Assembly: GCA_027682585.1 (NCBI GenBank)
Contig: JAQCZH010000005.1
Span: 42,808 to 106,807 of the forward strand
Direction: 5' to 3'
Length of the DNA stretch: 64,000 bases
Origin: Lachnospiraceae bacterium AF51-6-b8A
GTDB lineage: Bacteria > Bacillota > Clostridia > Lachnospirales > Lachnospiraceae
The first letter of the stretch is position 1. The number at the start of each line of letters is the position of its first letter. Below, one piece after another: positions 16,690-28,296 of the stretch. Below the pieces are notes generated by a model. It was not told the DNA's origin. It worked only from the letters and a program-made list of their open reading frames with translations, and did no database searches. A program made the position numbers and the translations under genes.

Positions 16690-18558
16690 TTGAATAACGA
16701 GAACAGGCGCAGACGGGGAGCGGCCATCTATTTGCTGATATTGCTTGCTCTGGTTGTCGTCTGGTATTTCAATGCACCAAGGCTCAACAAGACCATGGGC
16801 GATGGTCAGCTGCAGACTGCATTGCAGGCAGGGCAGGTCAGGACTGTGGTGATTCATCAGAATGCGCAGGTTCCCACGGGAAGCGCTGACATCGAATTGA
16901 CGGACGGACAGATGTACAAACTGGCCACGACGGATGTAAGAAGCCTGGAAGCCACGCTGCGGACGGCGCGCTTTGACAACTATGTGCTCAAGGATGTGGC
17001 GGACAATCAGTGGCTTATGGCCGTTCTGCCATCTGCTGTGGTAGGGGTCATATTGATTGTCTTCTTTATCCTGATCATGAACGCTCAGAACCGGGCTCAG
17101 AACGGCGTCAACGGTCAGATGATGGACTTCGGTAAGAGCCGGGCAAAGATGGCCAGGAAAGAGGACACGCAGGTGACATTTGCGGACGTGGCCGGTCTTC
17201 AGGAGGAAAAGGAGAGTCTGGGAGAACTGGTTGACTTCCTCTCTGATCCGGGGAAGTTCACTCAGGTAGGAGCTCGTATTCCAAAGGGAGTGATCCTGGT
17301 GGGCCCTCCGGGAACGGGTAAGACCCTGCTGGCTAAGGCAGTGGCGGGGGAAGCAGGGGTTCCCTTCTTCTCAATTTCGGGATCTGATTTCGTGGAGATG
17401 TTCGTCGGGGTCGGCGCTTCCCGCGTCAGGGACCTCTTTGCGGAGGCTAAGAAAAATGCCCCCTGCATTGTTTTTATCGATGAGATTGACGCTGTGGCGA
17501 GGCGCCGCGGAGCTGGTCTGGGCGGAGGCCATGATGAGCGGGAGCAGACCCTGAATCAGATGCTGGTAGAAATGGACGGCTTCGGGGTCAATGAGGGCAT
17601 CATTGTTATGGCGGCGACCAACCGGGTAGATATCCTGGATCCTGCCATTATGCGGCCCGGGCGTTTTGACCGATCGGTCTTTGTCGGCAGGCCTGATGTG
17701 AAGGGAAGAGAGGAGATTCTCCGTGTCCACACCAAGAATAAGCCTTTGGCAGAAGATGTGGATCTCGTGACAGTGGCGCGGACGACGGTTGGCTTTACAG
17801 GTGCGGATCTGGAAAATTTGATGAATGAATCCGCCATCGCTGCGGCCAGAGAGGGACGGGCTTATGTCAGGATGGAGGATATCCGCTCCTCCTTTGTCAA
17901 GGTCGGAATCGGGACAGAGAAGAAGAGCCGGATCATTTCCGAGCAGGAGAAAAAAATTACGGCTTATCACGAGTCGGGACATGCCATCCTCTTTCATATC
18001 CTGCCCGATGTAGGGCCGGTCTATTCGGTCTCCATTATACCTACAGGCGCTTCAGCGGCAGGCTACACCATGCCGCTGCCGGAGAAGGACAATATGTTTG
18101 TCACCAGGGGGAGGATGTTCCAGGATATCGTGGTTGCCTTCGGCGGTCGTGTCGCAGAGGAATTGATCTTCGATGATGTGACGACGGGGGCTTCTGCTGA
18201 CATTAAGCAGGCGACCCGCACAGCAAGGGAGATGGTGACCAGGTACGGATTCTCCTCCAAAATCGGGCCCATCGCATATGGCGATGATGATGATGAGGTC
18301 TTCATCGGCAGGGATCTGGCTCATGCAAAGTCTTACGCGGAGTCTACGCAGGCGGGGATTGATGCGGAAGTGCACAAAATAATCTCCTCAGCCTATGATA
18401 AGGCCAGGGAGATTCTGACAGCTAATATGGATGTCCTTCACCAGTGCGCGGACCTGCTGATCAAGCAGGAGAAGATTCACCGGGAGGAATTCGAGGCGCT
18501 CTTTGCAAAACACTACAGCCAGCCGGCGGAAGGCGGCGTGACGGTGGAGGAGATGTGA
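16690..18558 (+). CDS. ftsH: ATP-dependent zinc metalloprotease FtsH
   Basis: A membrane-anchored AAA+ protease that degrades misfolded and regulatory proteins. The 622-residue protein begins at a TTG and has two membrane segments (about 11-28 and 111-130) enclosing a periplasm-side domain. Walker A GPPGTGKT is at 205-212, Walker B VFIDEID at 261-267, the second region of homology with [19 protein letters not shown] at 309-327, and the zinc motif HESGH at 427-431. GGAG lies upstream of the TTG. No terminator is obvious before the converging DUF3592 gene. All active-site elements are intact. Confidence 0.96.
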   Translation: MNNENRRRRGAAIYLLILLALVVVWYFNAPRLNKTMGDGQLQTALQAGQVRTVVIHQNAQVPTGSADIELTDGQMYKLATTDVRSLEATLRTARFDNYVLKDVADNQWLMAVLPSAVVGVILIVFFILIMNAQNRAQNGVNGQMMDFGKSRAKMARKEDTQVTFADVAGLQEEKESLGELVDFLSDPGKFTQVGARIPKGVILVGPPGTGKTLLAKAVAGEAGVPFFSISGSDFVEMFVGVGASRVRDLFAEAKKNAPCIVFIDEIDAVARRRGAGLGGGHDEREQTLNQMLVEMDGFGVNEGIIVMAATNRVDILDPAIMRPGRFDRSVFVGRPDVKGREEILRVHTKNKPLAEDVDLVTVARTTVGFTGADLENLMNESAIAAAREGRAYVRMEDIRSSFVKVGIGTEKKSRIISEQEKKITAYHESGHAILFHILPDVGPVYSVSIIPTGASAAGYTMPLPEKDNMFVTRGRMFQDIVVAFGGRVAEELIFDDVTTGASADIKQATRTAREMVTRYGFSSKIGPIAYGDDDDEVFIGRDLAHAKSYAESTQAGIDAEVHKIISSAYDKAREILTANMDVLHQCADLLIKQEKIHREEFEALFAKHYSQPAEGGVTVEEM

Positions 18559-18626
18559 GTTGCAGCGCTTCCTGCGACTGGTCGGTAGACAGGGGGATCA
18601 AAGGCGGATGAGCTGTGGAGCGCGGG

Positions 18627-19055
18627 TTAGCGGCGGGAGGTCAGAGTTCTCTTGCATATCCATATGACGAGGGCAATTCCTGCGATAAGAGCCAGAATCC
18701 TCGTGATATCGGGTTTGCCATTCATGGCGTGGCAGTCGCTCGGATGATCCGGGTTGTAGGCGACGGTAAGGGTCTCGCCCACCTGGAGGCTGGTGTCCCT
18801 GTTGAAGGTCACCCAGGCCTGCACCTGCTTGCCGTTGACCGTGTATTCCACTTGCAGTGTGCTTCCATACTTCGTGTCTGAGCCATCGCTTCGCCTCTGG
18901 TAGTTCTCCACCTTGAGGATGCGGGCCTCTGCCTTGGGGTAAGAGTCATAGGGAGAAGCCTTCATGCGCATGCCGATGATGACGGCAGCTGCTCCCAGGA
19001 GGATGAAAATGATGACAAGTCCGATCCAGATTGCTTTTGCGGCGGCATGTTTCAT
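18627..19055 (-). CDS. DUF3592-type membrane protein
   Basis: A 142-residue minus-strand protein with an N-terminal membrane segment (IWIGLVIIFILLGAAAVIIG), an extracellular domain with AEARILKVENYQRR, VEYTVNGKQVQAWVTF and LTVAYNPDHPSDCH, and a C-terminal membrane helix. That order fits the DUF3592 family, where the central beta domain resembles short stress-related membrane proteins; the function is unknown. Start at 19055 is selected because AAAGGAGAG lies eight bases upstream of it; an in-frame ATG nine codons earlier lacks one. The gene converges on ftsH. Confidence 0.7.
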   Translation of the reverse strand: MKHAAAKAIWIGLVIIFILLGAAAVIIGMRMKASPYDSYPKAEARILKVENYQRRSDGSDTKYGSTLQVEYTVNGKQVQAWVTFNRDTSLQVGETLTVAYNPDHPSDCHAMNGKPDITRILALIAGIALVIWICKRTLTSRR

Positions 19056-19278
19056 GGTCTGCTCTCCTTTCTGTCTTCTCATACAAGTGTAGCACAGATG
19101 GAAAGGGGCAGATGGATATTTCTCCGGTTCTGCCGAAGAGAAGCCTATTTGGATTCGGCGAGGAGAATATCAGGCGGTTCTGCCATATTGGGGCTGGTGC
19201 CGGATATAGACCGGCCGATCAGGGGCAGCAGTGGAAGATTTCTTCTGAAATTGTAAATAATACACAAAAAAAGGATTA

Positions 19279-19425
19279 TATAATTGGCAAATTTGTAGAG
19301 ACTCATTGCCCAAGATGAGGTAGGATAAGCCTTGTAAAAACCCCAATACATTTTTACATTTTTTACTACCCCCATAGTAAAATACCTTCTCCTGAGAGCG
19401 GCTTCCCCAAGCCGCTCTCTTTTTC
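19279..19425 (+). ncRNA. Candidate small RNA or attenuator upstream of the ABC exporter
   Basis: The gap 19056-19586 has no supported gene. Within it an AT-rich tract with TATAAT at 19279-19284 is followed about 110 bases later by a very strong terminator: GAGAGCGGCTT (19394-19404), loop CCCC, AAGCCGCTCTC (19409-19419), then TTTTT. There is no gene on the plus strand for this terminator to end, so a short transcript of about 135 bases is the simplest reading. It could be a free small RNA or an attenuated leader of the exporter operon. A -35 box is not convincing (TTGTAA with 22-base spacing). Confidence 0.45.
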
Positions 19426-19586
19426 GTCTGAAATTAAATACGAGCAGAGCGGAAATTCTATTTTTAGCATTCGATTTCATAAACGTTTCATATAGGATCG
19501 ATAGCATATGGTTTGTGAACAAAAGCGGCGGGAAAACAGATGCCTTACCTGCGGGAGGGCGAGAAGGAAAGGAGTGGGGGGCAGCA

Positions 19587-20870
19587 GTGATAAAGAACGC
19601 CATCGCATATGTCTTGCGAAAAAAGACCCGGACATTGATAGTTTTTGTCATACTGACATTGGTTCTCTCCTGTCTGTATATATGCTTAAGCATTATGCGG
19701 ACCAGTGAAAATCTGGAGCAGACCTTGTACCAGTCTTCAAATTCATCCCTTTCGATCACGAAGAGGGACGCGGACGGATATTTTGAGATCAGTCCGTTCG
19801 CGCAGACAGATCAGATCAAAGAGATTACCCAGTCGTCTCCTCAGTATGAGGGTCCGGCAAGACTGACCAATGCAAAAGCGGTCGAGGGAGAGCAGGCGAT
19901 TACGAGAGACGATCTGACGGATGGATTCAAAAATCTGGTCTCGGTCGAGGCCGGAGGTGAAACAGATAAAAATGTTCTCTTCAGCAGCGGGACATTCAGT
20001 CTGAAAGAAGGGAGAGGGATTCAGAGAGGTGATTCGGACGCTCTTCTCGTCCACGAGGAGTTCGCCAGGAAAAACAAGCTGAAGGTAAATGATGAAATTC
20101 GTCTGGAATACATTGACTCCAGGAATGCGGATCGCAAACTTGCGGAGCGCACCTACAAAATTGTAGGAATCTTTTCCGGGAAGAAGCAGGAGAGGTACAC
20201 GGGGCTGTCATCGGATCTGAGTGAGAATATGATGTTCGCAGACTATGCGTCAAGCCAGAAGGGGCTTGGCCTGTCGGAGAATCAGTGGATTGCCAGTAAG
20301 ATCACTTTATCCTGCGCGGGACCGGAGAAGATGGATGAGGCGATCAGGAAGATTCAGGAGCTTCCCGCGGATTGGACCCAATATCGCGTTGACAAGAATG
20401 CAAGCGCCTTTCAGGAGGCCATAGAGGCGATCGGCGGCGTCAGGCACATGATCGGGATGATGACCTATGCGATTATGGCCGGCGGCGTGGTTGTACTCTC
20501 TCTGATTCTGATCCTTTGGCTGAGAGAGCGAATCTATGAGATTGGAATCCTCCTGTCGATTGGAGTCAGCAAGGTCAAAATCGTGGGCCAGTTTCTTGTG
20601 GAGCTGATCCTGATATCCATTCCAACCAGCCTGGCCGCTTTTGTGGTCGGGAGTCTGGCAGTCAGACAAATTGCAGGAGGATTGCTGGGGGCGGATCAGA
20701 CAGCATCTCTTATGACAAACTTACCGACCAGTGCGGGCGGAGTCAGTCAGTTGCTGGTGTTTGTACAGAGCTATGGCGTTTTGGCTGCCGTTATCGCGGT
20801 GTCGGTGATCATTGCATCCGCAATGATTCTGATCAAAAAGCCCAAAGAGATTTTATCCCAAATCAGTTAG
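19587..20870 (+). CDS. FtsX-like ABC transporter permease (Vex1-like)
   Basis: First permease of an exporter; 427 residues from a GTG at 19587. The start is inferred from alignment by eye with the second permease: both begin IxNAxAYVxRK and enter a membrane helix. One N-terminal membrane segment (about 14-37) is followed by an extracellular domain of about 230 residues of the MacB periplasmic-core type, then three C-terminal membrane segments of the FtsX fold with LLSIGVSKVKIVGQF. AGGAG lies somewhat far upstream (about 10 bases). The five-gene set permease-ATPase-permease-regulator-kinase, with protein lengths near 427/213/458/218/440, is like pneumococcal vex1-vex2-vex3-vncR-vncS. Substrate unknown; a peptide is likely for this class. 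Confidence 0.85.
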   Translation: MIKNAIAYVLRKKTRTLIVFVILTLVLSCLYICLSIMRTSENLEQTLYQSSNSSLSITKRDADGYFEISPFAQTDQIKEITQSSPQYEGPARLTNAKAVEGEQAITRDDLTDGFKNLVSVEAGGETDKNVLFSSGTFSLKEGRGIQRGDSDALLVHEEFARKNKLKVNDEIRLEYIDSRNADRKLAERTYKIVGIFSGKKQERYTGLSSDLSENMMFADYASSQKGLGLSENQWIASKITLSCAGPEKMDEAIRKIQELPADWTQYRVDKNASAFQEAIEAIGGVRHMIGMMTYAIMAGGVVVLSLILILWLRERIYEIGILLSIGVSKVKIVGQFLVELILISIPTSLAAFVVGSLAVRQIAGGLLGADQTASLMTNLPTSAGGVSQLLVFVQSYGVLAAVIAVSVIIASAMILIKKPKEILSQIS

Positions 20871-20879
20871 GAGGCCAGT

Positions 20880-21521
20880 ATGAGTATCTTAGAAATGAAG
20901 AATGTAACTTACAGCTATTCCGGCTCCAGAGAGCGGATTCTCTCATCCATCAACCAGGGCTTTGAGTGTGGGAATTTCTATGCGATCATCGGGAAATCCG
21001 GCGCGGGAAAGTCAACCCTGCTCTCTCTTTTGGCAGGACTGGATCGCCCCGATCGGGGAGAGATTCTGTTTAAGAATGAGAATATTGAGAAAGAGGGATA
21101 CAGCAGGCACAGGAGAAATCATATATCGCTTGTCTTTCAGAACTACAACCTGATCGATTATCTCTCCCCCCTGGAGAATGTGAGGCTGGTCAACAGCAAG
21201 GCCTCTGAGGAAATTCTGCTGGAGCTTGGGCTGGATAAAAGCCAGATCAAAAGAAATGTCATGAAGCTCTCCGGAGGCCAGCAGCAGAGAGTCGCAATTG
21301 CCAGAGCCCTGGTGTCAGAAGCGCCGGTTATTCTGGCGGATGAGCCGACAGGGAATCTGGATGAGTCTACCGCCGGAGAAATCATAGGAATTTTAAAGAA
21401 ACTGGCCAAAGAGAGGAATAAGTGCGTCATCGTGGTGACGCACAGCAAGGAAGTCGCCGGCGCGGCAGACACAATTCTGGAATTGAGCAATAAGAAGATC
21501 AAGCAGGTGAAATATATCTAG
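20880..21521 (+). CDS. ABC transporter ATP-binding protein (Vex2-like)
   Basis: The ATPase of the exporter; 213 residues. Walker [10 protein letters not shown] at 38-46, Q-loop in VFQNYN near 86-90, signature LSGGQQQR at 130-137, Walker [13 protein letters not shown] at 150-161 and switch histidine in VVTHSKE. The GNLDEST ending of Walker B is typical of the MacB/LolD family that partners FtsX-like permeases. It lies between the two permease genes with gaps of 9 and 10 bases, each with its own AGGAGG-type site, so the three genes form one operon. No transmembrane part is present. Confidence 0.95.
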   Translation: MSILEMKNVTYSYSGSRERILSSINQGFECGNFYAIIGKSGAGKSTLLSLLAGLDRPDRGEILFKNENIEKEGYSRHRRNHISLVFQNYNLIDYLSPLENVRLVNSKASEEILLELGLDKSQIKRNVMKLSGGQQQRVAIARALVSEAPVILADEPTGNLDESTAGEIIGILKKLAKERNKCVIVVTHSKEVAGAADTILELSNKKIKQVKYI

Positions 21522-21531
21522 GAGGGCGACA

Positions 21532-22908
21532 ATGATCAGAAACGCATTTGCCTATGTCACAAGAAAGAGTCTGAAATCCTTCATCATACTTCTGGTGATT
21601 TTGTCCATGTCTGTCCTCAGTCTGATCAGCCTGTCGATCAGGGATGCGACCAACCGGGCCTCAGCGGAGACCTTTGGGACGATTACCAATAGTTTCTCCA
21701 TGGAGATTAACCGGCGGGTCAACCAGGGAACACCGCGGGGAGGAGGAAATGTAAGAGGACAGGATATCAAGAAAATAGCTGAGTCCAAGGATATTGACGG
21801 CTATGTGAAGAGAATCAACAGCGTGGCCGATCTGGATGGCTATGATATCATTGAGACCAAGGAGACGCTGGCCTCTCAGTCTGAAGAGCGCGCAAAGAAT
21901 TTCAAGAGAACTGTTATGCTGACCGGAGTCAACGATTCGTCCAAGGAGACGAAATTCGTATCCGGGGCATACCAGCTGGTTGAGGGACAGCACCTGACCG
22001 GGACGGATAAGAATAAAATCCTGATGCATAAGGATCTGGCAGCCAAGAACAATCTAAAAGTGGGGGATAAGTTAAAGATCAAGTCCAATCTCTTTGATGC
22101 GGATAATGAGAAGGGCGCCAATGAGACGGTGGAAGTGGAAATCAAGGGCCTTTTTGACGGACACAACAAGGGCGGCGTGAGCGCAGCCCAGGAACTCTAT
22201 GAGAACACGCTGATTACAGACCTGGACACGGCGGCGAAGGTCTATGGGAATACGGAAGACACCGCCACCTATCAGGACGCGACCTTCTTCGTGAAGGGGA
22301 ATAAGAACCTGGATCAGGTGATCAAAGATCTGGGCTCTCTGGATATCAACTGGAAGGCCTATAACCTGATTAAGAGCTCGTCTAATTATCCGGCTCTGCA
22401 GAAGTCTATTTCCGGCGTATACGCAATTGCCAACCAGTTGCTGACAGGCTCCTTAGTTTTTGCCGGTCTTGTCGTATCTCTGCTTCTGCTCCTCTGGATG
22501 AATGCCAGAAAGAAAGAAATTGCGGTACTCCTGTCACTGGGCTTTTCCAAGATGAGAATTCTGGGGCAGTTTATGATGGAACTTTTGTTCATCGCGATTC
22601 CGGCCTATATCGGGGCTTACTTCCTGGCCGGACATGTGGGAAAAGCGCTTGGAAACCGTATCCTGCAGAGAGTTACAGGGAATATCGCGGATCAGATAGC
22701 CAAGCAGTCGGCATCGACCGGTCTGGGCGGCGGCGCAGAAGTGGACGGCTTCAATAAGACCCTGACCAGCCTGGATGTGATCATCGGTCCGAATGCTCTG
22801 ATCTATGTGGTACTGTTTATGTCGCTGATTTTGATTGTTTCCGTCCTCATATCTTCGTTTGCGATTTTAAAGAGAAGTCCCAAGGAACTGCTGACAGATA
22901 CCAAGTAA
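21532..22908 (+). CDS. FtsX-like ABC transporter permease (Vex3-like)
   Basis: Second permease of the exporter, 458 residues. N-terminal membrane segment (about 14-34), a large extracellular domain with a conserved SGAYQLVEGQHLTG and a HKDLAAKNNLKVGDKL segment of the MacB periplasmic-core type, and three C-terminal membrane helices with EIAVLLSLGFSKMRILGQF. Its architecture mirrors the first permease, so the two should form a heterodimer with two copies of the ATPase. A polar low-complexity loop (GLGGGAEVDGF) lies between helices. It ends about 140 bases before a strong hairpin terminator. Confidence 0.9.
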   Translation: MIRNAFAYVTRKSLKSFIILLVILSMSVLSLISLSIRDATNRASAETFGTITNSFSMEINRRVNQGTPRGGGNVRGQDIKKIAESKDIDGYVKRINSVADLDGYDIIETKETLASQSEERAKNFKRTVMLTGVNDSSKETKFVSGAYQLVEGQHLTGTDKNKILMHKDLAAKNNLKVGDKLKIKSNLFDADNEKGANETVEVEIKGLFDGHNKGGVSAAQELYENTLITDLDTAAKVYGNTEDTATYQDATFFVKGNKNLDQVIKDLGSLDINWKAYNLIKSSSNYPALQKSISGVYAIANQLLTGSLVFAGLVVSLLLLLWMNARKKEIAVLLSLGFSKMRILGQFMMELLFIAIPAYIGAYFLAGHVGKALGNRILQRVTGNIADQIAKQSASTGLGGGAEVDGFNKTLTSLDVIIGPNALIYVVLFMSLILIVSVLISSFAILKRSPKELLTDTK

Positions 22909-23046
22909 GAGATTACGCGAAGCGGTGAAGTCCGGCGGGGTCGTAAAGAACTTTCGGATCGCTCTGCCGTCATATCTGTTGATCGGATTGGGCAATGGAC
23001 CATTCATAGGGGACAGGAATCATAAGAGCGGATCCGAGAATAAAGC

Positions 23047-23116
23047 GAGAGCTGATTGTCATAAGACGCATGCGCGTATTTGGAGTGAATGTGTCTTATG
23101 ACGGTCGGCTCTCTTT
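23047..23116 (+). terminator. Terminator after the ABC exporter
   Basis: A long hairpin: GAGAGC (23047-23052) with GCTCTC, and GTCATAAGAC with GTCTTATGAC further in, followed by TTTA. It separates the exporter from the regulator-kinase pair in the 345-base gap 22909-23253. Confidence 0.8.
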
Positions 23117-23119
23117 ATC

Positions 23120-23172
23120 CATAACAATGGGATGCCTGCGAGGCGTGACTTCATAGACATTGCCGGGTGTGG
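23120..23172 (+). repeat. Dispersed palindromic repeat, copy 4
   Basis: Starts CATAACAATGGGATGCCTGC four bases after the T-tract of the preceding terminator. Its centre GCGAGGCGTGACTTC matches the GCGAAGCGTGC centre of other copies; the right arm is diverged and overlaps the -35 box of the regulator promoter. Confidence 0.6.
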
Positions 23173-23182
23173 TCGGTAAAAT
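23154..23182 (+). promoter_or_regulatory. Promoter for the VncRS-like pair
   Basis: TAGACA at 23154-23159 and TAAAAT at 23177-23182 with 17-base spacing, about 70 bases before the regulator start. Each hexamer has one mismatch to consensus. Confidence 0.55.
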
Positions 23183-23253
23183 AGGCTTTGACGGTAAATT
23201 CGAGAATATGCAGGCGGGGGACCGGGGGCGCTTGCGCAGGAAGGGGAGAGCCT

Positions 23254-23910
23254 ATGAAAATACTTGTTGTTGAGGATGACCAGATGATCCGGGAGGGCGT
23301 CTGTGAATACCTGTCCGAATCCGGTTATGAGATGGTCGAGGCGGGGGACGGGAGGGAGGCGCTTGCCAGGTTTTATTCTGATGATATCAACCTGGTAGTC
23401 CTGGATATACAGATTCCGCATATCAATGGCCTGGACGTACTCAAGGAGATTCGAAGAAAGAGCAGGCTGCCGGTACTGATCTTAACGGCCTTCAGTGATG
23501 AGGAGTATAAGATAGAGGCATTTACCAGTCTGGCGGACGGCTATATTGAAAAGCCCTTTTCTTTGCCTGTGCTGAAGGCCCGTATTGATTCTCTGATAGA
23601 ACGGCACTTCGGGCTGACAGATCGATTTGCCTACAAGGGAACGGAGGTGAATTTCAGCAGCTATTCGGCCAGAGTGGACGGGGAAAAGGTCGATGTGAAC
23701 GCTAAGGAAGTGGAGATCCTAAAATTCCTGCTGGAACATGAGGGCTGCGCCCTGACAAGGGCGCAGATTCTGGACGGGGTGTGGAAGGAGACGGAGGAAA
23801 TCCCCTTTGACCGGGTCATTGATGTCTATATCAAGGAACTGCGGAAGAAACTGGGACTGGACTGCATTATCACCGTTCGGAATGTGGGCTACAAGCTGGA
23901 GAGACAATGA
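23254..23910 (+). CDS. OmpR-family response regulator (VncR-like)
   Basis: A 218-residue regulator likely controlling the adjacent ABC exporter. The receiver has EDD at residues 7-9, phosphoacceptor aspartate 51 in VVLDIQIP and lysine 100 in EKPF; the winged-helix domain (about 125-218) ends VRNVGYKLERQ. The start at 23254 is chosen because the family opens MKILVVEDD and AGGGGAGAG lies upstream. The kinase gene overlaps its stop by four bases. Length equals that of pneumococcal VncR, although assignment to that group is by architecture rather than by a search. Confidence 0.92.
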   Translation: MKILVVEDDQMIREGVCEYLSESGYEMVEAGDGREALARFYSDDINLVVLDIQIPHINGLDVLKEIRRKSRLPVLILTAFSDEEYKIEAFTSLADGYIEKPFSLPVLKARIDSLIERHFGLTDRFAYKGTEVNFSSYSARVDGEKVDVNAKEVEILKFLLEHEGCALTRAQILDGVWKETEEIPFDRVIDVYIKELRKKLGLDCIITVRNVGYKLERQ

Positions 23911-25229
23911 AGAATCTGAAAATATTTCCAAAGATGTTCCTGCAGACCTTTGCGATCCTGAGCATTCTCATTGTTCTGATGCATCTGCTGATTTTTTTCG
24001 TCTTCCCCAAGACCTATCTGGAGACCAGAAAGCAGGAAGTGTCTGCCAAGGCGGATGAAATTGCCAGCAATATTCAGGGGAGAGATCTGAATTTCGTTGA
24101 GCAGTCCCTGGATTTCTATTCCAAGACCAGCCAGATCAAGGCCTTTGTCAAAGAGCAGGGAGCTGATGACGGGATCAGAATCGAAGAGGAGGTGGGAGCC
24201 GACTTAAAGAGCAGCAGCAACTCTCTGGTCATTGAGGAGAGAGAGATCCAATTAAACACGGGGAGAAAGATATGGGTTCAGTTCGTCTCAACCGCGGATA
24301 TGCAAAGAGATGCCAAAGAGCTGAGCCTGAAATTCCTGCCATATTCCCTGATCCTGTCTTTTCTTCTCTCTGTTGTCATTTCCCTGATCTATGCCAGGTC
24401 GATCACAAAGAGTATCCAGGAAATCAAGGACGTCACAGATCAGATGATGAAGCTGGACAAGGACGCCAGCCTGAAAGTGGATTCGACCAATGAAGTGGGG
24501 CAACTGAAGGGACAGATCAATGAGCTGTATGAGACCCTTTTAAATTCCATGGAGCATCTGGAACGGAAGAATCAGGAGGTTCTGCAGCTGGAGAAGCTGA
24601 AATATGATTTCTTCCGGGGAGCGTCCCATGAGATGAAAACACCCCTGGCCAGCTTAAAGATCATCCTGGAAAATATGCAATACAATGTCGGAAAATACAA
24701 GGATCGGGACAAGTACATCGGCAGCTGCCTTGTGATTGTGGATCAGCTGACCAGAAATATATCCCAGATGCTGTCCGTCTCGTCCCTTGACCAGCTCAAA
24801 AACGATGAGGAGGAGGTCCTTGTCAGAGATATTTTACAACCGCTTCTGGATCAGTACAGACTGCTGGCGGCCCAGAGGCACATCAGCGTGAGTGAGGAGC
24901 TGGGTGATGAGACCATGTATATCGGAAGGCGGGCGCTCAAGATGGTCCTGTCGAATCTGATCAGCAATGCCGTCAAGTACGCGAATGAGAAAGGAGAGAT
25001 TCACATCGGAATGGAAGACAACTGGCTCTATGTGGAGAATACCCTCGATGAGGAGACAGAGGCGGATCCCAATCAGCTTTTTGACGGCGGTTTTGACCTG
25101 AACAGCGAGAGGGGGAACGGACTTGGTCTGTATATTGTCCGAAACATCCTGTCCAACTATGAGATCCCATACCGGGTGAACGGGGACAAGGGGAGGATTC
25201 GCTTCCTGATCCGGCTGGCTTCACAGTGA
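23907..25229 (+). CDS. Sensor histidine kinase (VncS-like)
   Basis: A 440-residue membrane kinase paired with the preceding regulator. Two membrane segments (about 11-33 and 143-163) flank an extracellular sensor of about 110 residues. A HAMP-like linker leads to HisKA with histidine 241 in GASHEMKTPLASL. The catalytic domain has the N-box SNLISNAVKYA (349-359) and the G2 box RGNGLGLYI (402-410), but the usual DxGxG G1 box is not recognisable (VENTLDEETE in its place). VncS-type kinases show a similar degenerate region, as far as I recall. The long sensor differs from the intramembrane-sensing kinases of BceAB systems, so direct sensing outside the membrane is more likely. Confidence 0.9.
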   Translation: MKNLKIFPKMFLQTFAILSILIVLMHLLIFFVFPKTYLETRKQEVSAKADEIASNIQGRDLNFVEQSLDFYSKTSQIKAFVKEQGADDGIRIEEEVGADLKSSSNSLVIEEREIQLNTGRKIWVQFVSTADMQRDAKELSLKFLPYSLILSFLLSVVISLIYARSITKSIQEIKDVTDQMMKLDKDASLKVDSTNEVGQLKGQINELYETLLNSMEHLERKNQEVLQLEKLKYDFFRGASHEMKTPLASLKIILENMQYNVGKYKDRDKYIGSCLVIVDQLTRNISQMLSVSSLDQLKNDEEEVLVRDILQPLLDQYRLLAAQRHISVSEELGDETMYIGRRALKMVLSNLISNAVKYANEKGEIHIGMEDNWLYVENTLDEETEADPNQLFDGGFDLNSERGNGLGLYIVRNILSNYEIPYRVNGDKGRIRFLIRLASQ

Positions 25230-25235
25230 TTTCCA

Positions 25236-25265
25236 TTGCGGAGGACGGATAAGGTAGAATATAAT
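25236..25265 (+). promoter_or_regulatory. Promoter for the V-type ATPase operon
   Basis: TTGCGG at 25236-25241 and a perfect TATAAT at 25260-25265, spacing 18, immediately after the kinase gene and 75 bases before the first ATPase gene. Confidence 0.65.
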
Positions 25266-25339
25266 AAATCTCGTGGAATTTTCGGGAGAGATGTTCTCTT
25301 CAATCAACCGCTGACGCGGGAATAGAAAGAGGTGAGAGG

Positions 25340-25636
25340 ATGATCGAAGACGCGATTATCAAGGTGAAAGAGGCGGAGGCCAAAGCCGATGAGATTGTCG
25401 CCTCCGCCAGGCGTCAGGCGGCGCAGATTCGCCGTCAGGCGGAGGAAGACGCGGCCAGAGCGAAAGAGGAAGCGCTTGCGAAGGCTGACTCTGATCGGAA
25501 GGAAGCCAAAAAAGCGGCCGATGCCTTGACCGCCGCGGCGGAGCATCCTGCTTCGACAGATGGAGAAACCCGGAAATTGCCGGAGAATCAGAGGAGAGCG
25601 GCGATCGACGCCGTGATCGGACTGGCGCTGAAGTAA
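25340..25636 (+). CDS. V/A-type ATPase peripheral-stalk subunit G (AhaH/NtpF-like)
   Basis: First gene of the operon, 98 residues. Residues 1-60 form an uninterrupted charged heptad coiled coil rich in A, E, K and R (VKEAEAKADEIVASARRQ), as expected for the G subunit that dimerises with subunit E to make the peripheral stalk. The C-terminus is polar and ends GLALK. Such proteins conserve little sequence, so the assignment rests on coiled-coil content and on its place before subunit I, as in Enterococcus ntpF. GAGGTGAGAGG precedes the ATG. Confidence 0.8.
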   Translation: MIEDAIIKVKEAEAKADEIVASARRQAAQIRRQAEEDAARAKEEALAKADSDRKEAKKAADALTAAAEHPASTDGETRKLPENQRRAAIDAVIGLALK

Positions 25637-25648
25637 GGAGGATGTTCC

Positions 25649-28139
<2,491 letters not shown>

Positions 28140-28153
28140 GCAGGTTTTTCATT

Positions 28154-28275
28154 CATGACAATGGATTCCCCGCAGAGAGCGCATTCGATTGCTCATGAGA
28201 GAGGGCTTCGCCAGGCGAATATTCCATCGTTTATGGCAATGAAATGCAGGAAGAGCGTATCTTCCGTTGTTTGAC
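28154..28275 (+). repeat. Dispersed palindromic repeat, copies 5a-5c, inside the ATPase operon
   Basis: Three units in the K-E gap. Unit a (28154-28199) starts CATGACAATGGATTCCCCGC after GGTTTTTCATT. Unit b is a right half ending ATTCCATCGTTTATGGC (about 28207-28237). Unit c (28233-28275) runs from ATGGCAATGAAATGC to ATCTTCCGTTGTTTGAC. No terminator hairpin was found before the T-tract here, which fits the need to transcribe through to subunit E. Confidence 0.65.
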
Positions 28276-28296
28276 AGAGTAAAGACAGGAGTAGCT

